A DNA stretch of 64,000 nt from Penelope pileata. Taxonomy: Eukaryota; Chordata; Aves; Galliformes; Cracidae. The notes under the pieces were generated by a model, which saw nothing but the letters and a program-made list of their open reading frames with translations, made no database searches and was not told where the DNA came from. The translations under genes and the position numbers were made by a program. The stretch is from contig WBMW01004111.1 of the NCBI GenBank assembly GCA_013396635.1, positions 426,205 through 490,204 of the forward strand, read 5' to 3'. Positions 1 to 11,700 of the stretch are shown in pieces. The stretch's first letter is position 1; each line of letters opens with the position of its first letter.

Positions 1-1203
1 AGAGAGCTTCAAAACAGAGCCAGCTGAATTGCTTGTTACTGATACACTACTCAAAATGCGCAACAATTGCTTTGGATGCTCCCTAAAATTTGAAATTTCA
101 TGTTTATGTGAGCTTCCAAACTCATGTTATTATTCTTCCTGTACCATCCTCAATTACTTAGTACCACAGAGCAAATAAATTGGCTCTTTTTACACTGCCT
201 GGAAGGTGCTTGACAGAGACGTGCTTGATTTACAGGAACAACGCACTGTATATACAAACATGTTTGCAAATCTTTCTTTTCTCTTGTTAATTAACAACAC
301 AGGCAAAAGCTTGGCTGACAGTCAAAATGTGAACAATCATTGAGTTTTCCTCTCTACTCTTTGGCCACCATCATGCTGAGGATTGTCTTATTCCATAAAT
401 AGCAATCTTGAAGGCAACAGGTCTAATATGAGTGGCAAAAGAAAGGTGAGAGGAAGGGTCCTTTCTGAGCAGGATTCCATCTACTTGATTAATTGGCAGA
501 GAGATGATTTATCCAATATATTAATATAAACAGCTGTTGACAATGATATTTGTTAGTGGCTGGATCTGTAATTAAGTCCTGATTAATTATATGACAAAGA
601 AAACTAAAATGCTTGTCTTTAATATGCAAACTCTTCCAGAGAAGGAAAGAACTTTCCTGTGTTGATATTCCATTATGTTTCTGTCCCGGCTTCAGCTCAT
701 CGGAATGTTAATTTTTTTCCATTTTAATTTCTTTCACTTTCATGCAACCTTCACTCTACAGAGAGAAAAAAATACTGGACTGACACATCAGGCAAAGGAA
801 AACCCCAATGCTCAACTTGTTTGAAAAGTTTCACTTTGGTATCACCTGAAAATATACCTTACAAAATAATGCTTATTGGGATATAAGCATGTAGGGAATG
901 AGATAAATGACAGATAGATTGTTTTCTATGTAGAAAATCAGAATAGGCAGAAAAATAGACAGGCAGGCAAATAGATCTGCTGCTCCTTGATTGTCTCAGA
1001 TGTCAAGATTAGAAGGCTAACAAACACTGATTTATGATCTTCCTCCAACAAACTTAATGGTTATAATAATAGCTGAGGTCAACCTGCCAGCAGTTGCTCA
1101 GCAAAAGTAATTAATCTGGTTCATACTTTTACCCAGGGGAACATAGATAATGTATTGTGGTGCAATCACAGAAGTAATTCCAGGTAAAGTATTAAAGGTT
1201 TAA

Positions 1204-1456
1204 TGATAGTGAACGAAAGATATTTTATTTTACTCACAATCACGATCTCCCACCGAGATGAGGAACAATCAGGTTCCACACAGTGGAGATCCTCTCCCCT
1301 CGGTGGCTGGCTCTTAAATAAGCCCAGGGTGGTCCCACCCTGGGTCCATCCCTCCTGGTCACATGGAGGGGGGCACAGGTGTTCCTTAGGCCAGCCACCA
1401 CCCTTCACCAGGTGCTCGATCACTGATTCAGGCTGTGACTTCACGTTTCCCTTACA
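1204..1456 (-). mobile_element. LTR-like fragment of an endogenous retrovirus
   Basis: On the minus strand this GC-rich island has the layout of a retroviral LTR. A TATTTAAG promoter-like box lies near 1315, followed about 80 bp later by an AATAAA-containing stretch near 1225. The proposed ends read TG...CA. The borders are approximate, I found no clean target-site duplication, and I cannot name the family. The opposed open frames here are by-products of its composition. Confidence 0.42.
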
Positions 1457-3245
1457 TGTGTGTATCTTCTGTTGGTTGTACTTGCAGGCAGACCTTTCCA
1501 GCTTCTGAAGAGCTCTCAATTTAGATACAGTAAGGGTTTCTTTATTAAGGGAAATAGAAGTTTAAGGTCTGTGAAAGCTCAGAAGCAATATGCCAATCAT
1601 CTGAAAGAGAAAGCAATTCATAAACCTGAAGTCCTCTTCAATTCTGCATTTGTCTTCTGGTACATAAAGGGAATCATTTTATGTGCATGTGCCACTCTCA
1701 TGCACTACAAACTGCACATGTAGGTTAACAATAGTTTTGGAGACATCTATCTCATTGGTTTGGGCACGCAGGTGAGATGTAATTCAACTTATTTAAAAGT
1801 TAAGTGCCTTTTCCAAGTCACATTTGTAGGCTGTCCTTACAATCAATGGAGACATATGGACACTTTTGAACATCAGCTCGATCTCCCTTAAGGTGTGACT
1901 AAGAACGTTCAGATGAAATATACGTGGGAAGTTCTGGATATCATCTCATCATACTTCATTTTATTCACTATAGAGAATCTACACAACAAGCTTAGATTTG
2001 ATTTCTTAATAGCTAATGGAAACTAAATGAACTTTCTCTGCTCACTTGTTTGTTTGGGCTAATTTATTTTCACCACTCACTAAGTCCTCTTTTACAAATC
2101 AGAAGGCTTCCTGCACATACACATGCTTCTCTGAAGCAACGTCTAACTTTTAAAATGGCACGTCCACTATAATTAGCAACATTATTTTAATTGCTATGTA
2201 GTGTGATTTATGCATCAAAAATTATGCATCTTTGAAAAATCTCTCTTGCCTCCTATGCAGCAATATAAACAAAGACTACCTACTAGTTCAGGCCCTCTGT
2301 CATTTAAGAGGACTAGACATTGCATTGATGCTCTATGGGACCATGAATTTCAATTAATTCTTCTGCAATTTACATATATAATTAAACAGCTTGCCTTCAT
2401 TGACTGGGCATTCTCACCAGTGTTTTGTATTACATTCAGCTCCTTTTACAAAGCTACATTTTCTTTGCATAAATTTTAAAAGGAATATCTTATAAAAGAA
2501 GATTCTGCTGCTTCAGCTCCCGCTGTTCTCATTCTGTCTTTGTTTTTCCTGAACCTCTGAGATGCCTGAAGTCTTCATGCTTTCATTTGCATCCTCTTGA
2601 GAAAATACTACAAGAGACTAGAATGAAGACTTGCTTGTGGCTTCTAACGTCCAGAAAGGCATTGAAAATAAATTCATATTTTTCTCTTTTGCAGCAACAG
2701 AAAAACATGTTTCCACAGTAGCAGCAATGCCACTGGACGAGTCCTCACAGATCCTATTTAGCTTGGTTGGTAGAGCCCTGCCTTAGTGTGTAGCATAGCT
2801 GAAGGTTACAAACACCTACATCTTTGTTGTACAACAAGTGTCCAAAGTCCCAGACAGTAATCTCAGTCTATCTGAGGGTGCTGTTTTCAGAACTAGCCAA
2901 GAAACCAAGAAAAGCATCTAAACTAGTGAACAAGAATGGTAATTATGCCTAAGCTTCAAATTGAAGTCAGACTGATCCAAAGAACAAGCTATTATGATCC
3001 AAAGAACAGGCTACTGGCACCTGTGTAACTTGTGTTAGCCTTTCATCTCCCACAAAACTCTTACCCCACTGGGCCTCTAGTAGCTGGTTCATATCTGTCA
3101 CCTTGAGTAACACAGAGCACCTCAAGTAATGTTGAAGCCTGCACATGAGCAATTGAAACAAGTCCTTGACATTAATCTATTTTAGTGGTGAAACTTAACA
3201 TCGAAATAAGCGCATCTAAATAGAAGCGTCTACACTGCATGTTTG

Positions 3246-3810
3246 TGTATTGGGTTTACATGGCAACGCTGGGGATCTGGGGGGCTGCAGGAGTGGCTTC
3301 TGTGAGCAGAACCCAGCACTGCCCCATGTCAGATCAGAGCCAGATCCAGCTGCTCTAAAGGGACCCACTGCTGGGCAGAGTTGAGCCATGAGTGATGCTC
3401 TGGGAGAGCAGATTTAAGAAACAATAAAAAAAAGACTGTGCAACTGCAGCTGGGAGAGAGGAGTGAGAGATGAGAGAGAAACAGCCCTGCAGCCACCTGG
3501 ATCAGTGCAGAAGGAGGGCAGAAGGGGCTCTAGGCACAGAGCAGAAGCTCCCTGAAGCCCAGGAGAGGCCCATGGAGGAGCAAGCTGTCCCCCTGCAGCC
3601 CATGGGCACCACACAGAGCAGATCTCCACGTGCAGCCATGGAGGAGCCCACGATGCAGCAGTGGATGAGGCCTGGAGGAGGCCACAGCCCATGGAGAGCC
3701 CCCGCAGGAGCAGCCCTGGGCCAAGCTGCAGCCTGTGGGGAAGAACCCATGGTGGGGCAGGAGGACTAGGGGAGCTGCTGCCCATGGGAACCCATGCTGG
3801 AACCTAATTA
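3246..3810 (+). mobile_element. ERVL-type LTR, 5' portion, truncated
   Basis: It begins TGTATTGGGTTTACATGGCA, the start of a bird ERVL-type LTR family that I recognise. It continues with the family's GC-rich segment of degenerate repeats built on GCAGCCCATGG and GGAGCAG. The 3' half, with its poly(A) region and CA end, is missing. The overlapping open frames on both strands are products of this repeat and not genes. Confidence 0.75.
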
Positions 3811-5289
3811 ACCACGTATATGGAATATAACTCCACTCTCTCCTCATCAGAAGGCCATAGGTTTCATGCAGCTCCTGCATGACATTTGTCAGCCTTACAT
3901 AGATAACATAAGATATTTCAGGACCTCCGAAACAGCACTGGCCACCTATTAGTGAACAACTGGGAACTGCTCTCTGAGAGATGCCTTCTCTCCATCGCCT
4001 GTCTGGAGATGCCTATTTGACTTGTGGAGATTTAGAAGACTAATTTCAAGTTCTCTAAGGCCCATCCTCTCCAGTATGTTTAAATAGCGTATGTAAATTA
4101 CATGAATATGGGTTGATACAGTTCATACTTGAAATACATTTGAAAGCTGCTAAGGAAAAAGCTTGCCTTAAAGCAAGTTCAGTGTGGAGCAGAAGAGAAA
4201 ACAGAAATGCAAATCTGACACTTTGTATATCTTTCAAAACTGAACTCTTGAAGAAATAATAGAATAGTTAAGTTTTTCCATTGTTTTGTTTATTTTTTAA
4301 TGCAAAACTTGCTTTCATGAACACTGTCCAAACAGAACTATATTAAAGAACAGATAGGAAAAATCATTTCTAAGGATCCTATTTCAGATTTCTTTGACGT
4401 TTTTAGTTTGCTCTCTGGAAAAAAAAAGTAAATCAGAGCATGAAGCAGCAGGGTTCTCCTCTTCAAAGCCCTATCTTAGAAGAGAGGGATAAATTAAACA
4501 TCTTACCTGTTGGAAGCGTTCAGAGGTGTCTCCTGAGACTCCTGCAGAGGACCACGAAGTGAGCAGCAAAGCAAAGCAATTGAAGAGCCTTGAAAAATTT
4601 TTGGCAAGTTCCCTTTGTTTCACTTGACACAGAGCAATTGATCTGACTTTCTGTCTAATGCGTAGCATTTGCCCCTTCTCTTTCTCTTTTCTGTACAGGT
4701 CCACTTACCTTCTTCCCAGGGTTTAATTTTATTCTTCCTACAGAGTCTCACAGAGTACTTCTGCTCTTTATTGTTTCTCCTTTTACTTTCCTTCTCATGC
4801 TTAGTGTCCTACATGCTTTGCTTTTCAATGATCAATGTGATATTGTAGAACATTCAGTTCACTTCCAGCTGAAGTTCAGTAGAAAAAAGATAAACCCGAG
4901 CACACAAAAAACAACCAAAACCCACTCTTACCAATAGAGACAATAGAGATGGAAGTTGACTTTGATTCTAGAATTGGAATTCATATGTTGTAATTTAGGC
5001 ACTTAAATTTATATACCAAAAAGTTAAATATCTAAGTTAGAGGTAGAACCCTTTTAAAGCCACTGGTGAGTAATATCATGGCAGGAGCATGGTTCATCTC
5101 CCTGTCTTACATGTTTTGCTTAGGAAAAAATGACTATCTTCTGAGACTGTATACCCTGTTGATCACAAAGAAAGCCTGTGATACTCACTCTGGTTTGGAT
5201 CAAATAAAACCCAACTATATGTAACAGAAGCTTTGATCCAGGACATTTTTTCTTTAAATGATTATTTCAGGTGATCAAAACTTAGTCAT

Positions 5290-5784
5290 TACTGTGATTT
5301 AATCCACCACATGGTCTTTCACTCATCCCCCCCCCCTCAAGTGGGATAAGAGAAAGAACTGGAAGCAACATAGAACTTGCAGGTTGGGATAAAAACTATT
5401 TACTAAGGCAGAAAAGGAAAATGGAAACAAAAACACAACAACTTTATATATATACATATCTCCACAACAGAATCACTTACCACCTGCCAACTGATGCCCA
5501 TATAACAGTTCACTGTCCAATGCCCATCTAGCAACACAACATCACCATCTGCTAACTCCTCACAGCTCAGTCTTCCACATGCTGGTTTACCACCTGAGGG
5601 TGGTACAGAATAACCCCTTGCCTAATTCAGGCCAGCTGTTCTGGCTCCACCCCACCCCCTGCTGCCACCCTAAAGGCAGAGGTTCTTCTCTGCTTGGTGG
5701 TTTGGCTCTGGGTGTATTCCTATTGTTTGGCAACAATGAAAGTATTGCTATGCTGTTAGCACTATATTGGCTGAAACCAAGACA
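5290..5784 (-). mobile_element. ERVL-type solo LTR with 5-bp target-site duplication
   Basis: Read on the minus strand it begins TGTCTTGGTTTCAGCC, the start of a widespread bird LTR whose usual form is close to TGTCCTGGTTTCAGCTGGGA. The opposite end (TACTGTGATTTAA) is a decayed version of the family's terminus. GTCAT lies directly on both sides (5285-5289 and 5785-5789), as expected for the 5-bp duplication of ERVL elements. No internal retroviral genes are present, so this is a solo LTR left by recombination. Confidence 0.82.
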
Positions 5785-8700
5785 GTCATTTTAGTTAATT
5801 ATTTTTTTGCCAAAATGTTGGAAAGAGAATCAGAAAGGGAGAGTTATGAGTCAGGAGGGCTTAGGTAATGTGTTTTAAGCTCTATGCCCCTACAAAACAA
5901 AGAATAGCACGTATTTGTCCAGCTAAATTATCTGTCTGACTTTCGCCACGAAGAGGCCAAGTTGTATGCCGTTCCTTACACTTGATGTCATTTATATTTC
6001 ATGGGTTGACTCAAAGATCAAACTTGAACCCTAGAACTCATTTTGTGTAATTTCCCATGCATGAATAGGCAAAGGCAGTTTTCTTTATATCTGGATTTTT
6101 CCTAGATGTTTTGGAGACGTATTTCAGGCAGTACATAAGGTGATAAAGGCATCCCTTATGAAAGGGAGCTCCTCACCAGCACTATTCTCTCTTCCTCTGC
6201 TGATGCTGGGGCCCATACCAGCTCCTCAACTAAGCATCTGCAGCACAGCAATTCATGCTCGCTGTGCTTGTACTCCCTCCTGCCCACGCCACCTATTATC
6301 ACAGCCTCTGGTTACAATTTCCTTACCACGATATTTCAGCAGTTACACTTTCTGGAGCTATTTTATAAGTGCTCAGGATGTGCAGAGGAACAGTAACTTG
6401 GAAGAGATGTAGATCTGTATGAATACACAGGAAAGAAAACATCTCTATATAGGGAAAAGCAACACAGGTATTAAGTAAGACAATTCTGGAAAAAGTGTGT
6501 GTGCACTGTAATGTTTCTATATACTGCTAAAAAATAAGCCCTACTTTTTCCCCCTTGGGAAAAAGGAAATGAAGAATTAAGCTTTTCTGCAGAAGTTTTC
6601 CTGAGGTTCAGATTCAGATAAATGTTTTTAAGTAGTTTAAAATGGTTTAAGAGTAACCTCTATTTGTCAAGTGTTGTTATGCCATAAGCAAGGCAATGTG
6701 AAGCAAATGTTTATGCCAATAGCTCATGCACCTACAGATACAGAAGTAAAACATTCAAAATGATTTCATGAAATGAATTTGTGTTTAAGTTGTCAGGTCT
6801 GATATTTGGGTCTGTCTTTTACTTTTTCAGATTGATCGAACATTTCAGCATGAACTCAAAAATCCCTCTCCAAAATCAATAGTCTGTACAAAACATCTTG
6901 TTTTCGTGAAGGAAGGATTTTTGACACATGCTCTTGACCTTCCCAAACAGCCAAGAAATCATTAAAAAAATGTTCCAGCCAGCTCCAATGGAAGCATATT
7001 TCACTTTTCTTTCTGCTGTTTTAATATTTCGTTGCTCAAATACATGGCTATAAAGAAAGACAAGTGTAGTACTGATGGAAGTGTAGTACATTACCAAATT
7101 CTGAGCAGTCACCTGTGAAGTAAAAGAACAGAAAAATTAGAGGAATTTAGCTTCTTTTTGTCTCAATATGTCATTATGTGACTCACCAAATGTTTCCCTC
7201 CATCACATATCAGAAGTCAAGGTACCAATGTTCTGGCAGTTTTCTTGCTGGTAGCTACTTCCTGCTAAAAGCATCTGAATTGTTTTCAAATAGCTGATAA
7301 ATTGAAGTGCTAGAAGGAAAGTAGGGGGAAAGGAAAAGAGAAAAAAATTATATATAAAGAGAGGAAAGAGAACAGAACCTAGTAATTTAAATATAAGCTG
7401 TGAATTAATCAAATTAAATTATATTCTCCTTCGTGTCTCTGGGAAGAAAGAATACGACTGGTGTTCCAGTAGCTGCTACTTTATTAAAAGCTATTCTATT
7501 TTTTTTCCCAAAGCTTTTAAAGCAGAGAGACCAAGGTTAAAATCTGACCAGCCATTAAAAGCTACTTTCCTTTTGTTACCGAGCTTCTGAAAGGAAAACA
7601 TGCGTTAAAAGCTGACGGATGAGGATAGACAGCACAGGCGCCTGGTTACTTCAGTGTATGACATCCCATGCCCAGGTAAGTGCCAGAAACAACAAAGCAA
7701 AGCAAATGCTACATGCCAGCCAAACAGATAACTACCCACTTATCTATGACATGAGCAGTAATAGAGTGTATTTATGCTGCTGGTAAGCCCACACTGGCAC
7801 TGGAGATCTAATGACTTTCTGCACCATGACTGGGCTATATCTTTGTTTTTAGCACAGGCAGGAAACCTTCTGCAACACCAGGAGCAGACTGCAGAGAGAG
7901 CTGGGTTATCACTTTGCTGATCCATGACAAAATTGACTGCCACAAGCAATGCCTACTGAGCATCAGTATCTCAGCACAGTGCTCACAACTTTCTGCCACA
8001 CATTGGTATGTAGAAGGGCACGGTTGGAGGGATCATCTGGCTGCACCTCAGTAGCCTCCAGCTGATCTAGGGGGGACCCATTATAAGCCATGGAGATCTA
8101 GGGAGGGAAGTCTGTGGTGAGGTTCATCTCGTCTTAAAGCAGAGTGTCTAAAACAGATCAGGGAAATCACATCTTAAAATGATCCATTCCTCTCTTTTGA
8201 CTATAAAAAGAACCAGAGTTTCTTTGCCTGGATTTAGGGAGGTGCCCCTTCGATCCCTAAATAACGTCAGATGATCCCACTGACATTGTGTCTCTAACAG
8301 TATAAGGTTCATTCTCCCTGTAATAAAACATACCATTCCCTTAGCAAACATACCTTCAGCAGGAAAAGAAATCATGAAAAGGGAACCCTACAATGGATAG
8401 GCATTATGTTTTAATGGTGGTGGTTGCCTGTATTTCTTGTTCAATATAACAAGAACAACTTTCACTTTAACAAAGACACACACCAAAAAAAGCACACGAA
8501 AAACAAGCAAAGAACCATGCTTTGAATTAATAAAATCCCTCTTCCAAGAAGAGACTTAAGCATGTGTGTAACATTAACCATGTGAGTAAGTCGTTTTCCA
8601 CAACTGGTGCAGACTTTTATCCAAGGATCCAAGAACTCTTCAGAAGCATTACAGAGATTGCAAAATCAGTAGAAAAAAAAAGTTCACTTTTGAATAGAAC

Positions 8701-11700
8701 ATTGACTTTTCCAAAATATTCTGTCTAGCCTTGCTCATGAAGTGAACAGTAAGTTAATGTTTTCAATACTTTCATTGTTGCAGCCTTTTCTGTATAAGAA
8801 AGAAACTGAAAAATCTTTTTTCAGTCAGATCAGGAATGATTTTTTTTTAAATCCCCTGCAGAAAATATGACAGTTGTAATCTGTGGTGGTGACATGTCGA
8901 AAATAATTCCATTAACACTCATCTAAGCATAAAATTTACTTTTTATTCATTCTTTCTGCTGAACCTACCCACAAACATCCAATATACATATTCTTATAAT
9001 GAACTCCACAATTAAACAACAGCCTCCTAGAAACAGAATCCACCCCCATTTCAGGTCTCACCCTGCTGTCAAAACTGACCCACACAAAGAAAGCTACAAG
9101 CCTTCAACTTGTTCTTTCTAAAATCCATTAAAATGCATTAAAGTAACATAAATGCACTGATGAAACAAAATAAATGCAGAGGAATAATGAGATTTTGTCA
9201 CAAAGCTAGAAAAAAGGATGCTGTGTGATTTTGGGACCTGATTTAGTGAATGCATCCATTACTGTAACAAGCAGGTAACTGAGCCAGCATATACACCTGA
9301 GAGGTGGTTTCCTACCAATGTAAACAGCCAAACTGCTGCAGCACTAAACCCAGGCCAGATGGTTTTTTTGTTTTTTTTTTCCCTTGACATCGAAAGCTTG
9401 GTGGATTTTATTGAGATCTCTACAACCACAACAACACTGCTGCTCATATATGAGGTGCATCCATACTTACTCCTTGGAGTAAACCTAAGAGAACCCCATT
9501 TCTGGCAGTTGTTTTCTCTCAATCATTAACTCGGAGGGACTGATTGATGCATTCAAGTGATTCAGCTTTTGCTTTGTCAGCTTTGCCATCTGCTTGCTTC
9601 TCCATCATCTGCCCAAATGGGAGGGAATAGCTCAAAGAATCCCCTCTCCTCCCAGACACCACCAGCAATGCAAGGAGACTTGGCAGTCCCCAAAGGCACT
9701 GTAATCTATTCCCTTTGTGCTTGGAGATGTCTGTATGCTGGAAAGGAAGATCATTATGGCCCTGATTGATCTCCACTGTGGCAGTGAACGTAAAGTGATG
9801 TATATTGTGCTTAGATACCAGCCAACAGAGGCCTTGAAAATAGTTTACAGTATGCTATCATGTTTGGTGGTCCAGGAACCTGCAGACCATGCTCAGGGGT
9901 GATCACAAGCTTCCGCCATGCCTGAATCCACATTTGCAGTCTCACAGCCTATGTAAGGGGCATCTTTGGTTGAGATGCTTGCTTCAGGGGCATCTTTGTC
10001 TTTCTCTGCAAGGGGACATCTAATGTAAACACGTCATATTTCTCTGAAGAGAGCCCTCCATGTGCCTTTATGAACATTTTGGAGAACCAGAGCAAGTAGA
10101 AAGGGAAGAAGAGATGTAATGTCCTGGCTGTAGGATGAATAGTGGAGTCCATTGGTACTGTACTGTGTCATGAGTCTCATTGGAAAGATGATGAAAAAAT
10201 GTATCCATTGATTACAGCATTTTGATTGATGTGTGTCAAGGGAACTCTTCTAATCTGGCATCAGTGGGATCAGTTCTGTGAAGGTCCTGGCTGCCATCTA
10301 GTGGAGCTATGATGAATCTATAGACAAAAATAAATATATAAACAGTAGATAAGGGAATAACAGAGGATTTACCTGTACATAAAATATCTTTGTTATTTGA
10401 GAAAAAGATAAAGTAGCTAAAAGTTTGCATAGACACCAGTGAAACAGAAGACAGAACCACACCATAATCACAGAAAATGAGAGATAAATGAATACTGAGC
10501 TTATCTCACCCAGTATTTCTGAAACAACTTGAGTGTCTTCCCTCTCACCTCTATGGGAAAGCACACTAGAGTTTTCATTCCCAACTAAAGTAAAATTGGG
10601 CTGCTTTCAGAGTGATTATATGGTACTTTCTGCCACCCTATCTTTTTTTGCAGCTTGTGCACATTGCTACACAACTATACCTGTTTTGCTGGAGAGAATG
10701 GCAGACATTTCCATTGAAAGCTCACCTTGCAACTTTCTGAACTGTGCTGTTTGTTGAGAAACACCAATCCTGTTCATCCTCCTAGCAGACCAGATCGAAC
10801 ATCCCTCTAGCTCATATCTCATCACTGACAGTGTCCAAAACTCACACCTAGGAAAAAAGTGCAAGAACAGGACAGGCATGTGCATTGCTTCCCTAAGAAC
10901 CTCCTTGACTCCAACCCACTTGTGGCTTTGACATTTCCTGAGTTTTACATAAGGGATTTCTCTTCCACTCAATTATTCAACCTTGTCTTGAACCCACAAA
11001 CACAGTCTGACAAGGCTTTGCAGAACAGTGTTGCACATGGGGAGGGTGAACTTTTCAGGGAAGAAACCTCTCACCTCCATTCTGCCATATCATCACTGCT
11101 TATTTTTTTTTAATGTTTTCATGTTTCCTTGCAAAATTTTACCTTATTTCTGAAGACTGGATATAAAAACACATTTTTATTTTATTTTATTGTTTTTTGT
11201 TGTTTTATTTTTCCCTATCAAGTTGAATTGGATTCAGTGTTCTATTTTAGATATTATTTTCTGTTGAGTAAGAAACCAGAGAAACTCCTTAACCTGTTAA
11301 TAGATTAGATATGGATTAGGTGTAGATATTTTTCTGTTTTGTGGAATCATTTTAAATCAGTGGAAGTGAAAGCTATTCCCAACAATAAGAAAGCATTTTA
11401 TAATTTTCTGTGTGCTGGCCATTTGAATCAAGGAAGTGATTGGGCCAAAACCAATATGAGTTATTAAAACAAAGCTTTCTGCTTGGGCAAAGCAGTAGAG
11501 GCACTATTGCACCCTCTCATCCTTTTCTACTCTTAGTTTGGCTGCAGAAGCTACAGATGAATCCCAGTTTTAATTTAATGATGTGGTTATAGCTGTTTGT
11601 CCTGATCATGATGATTTCAGCCTAAGGAATAGTCATTTATCTTTCATACATTCCACTGCAGGATTCTTCTTCCCACCTCCCTCAGACAGCTCTATCTAAT

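Noticed and set aside
3414..3880. Overlapping open frames of 80-120 codons on both strands
   Set aside because: They are by-products of the repetitive GC-rich core of the ERVL-type LTR.
6876..7112. 78-codon minus-strand frame with hydrophobic parts, considered as a membrane-protein exon
   Set aside because: No class B receptor or other family pattern fits, flanking splice sites are poor, and the length is within chance.
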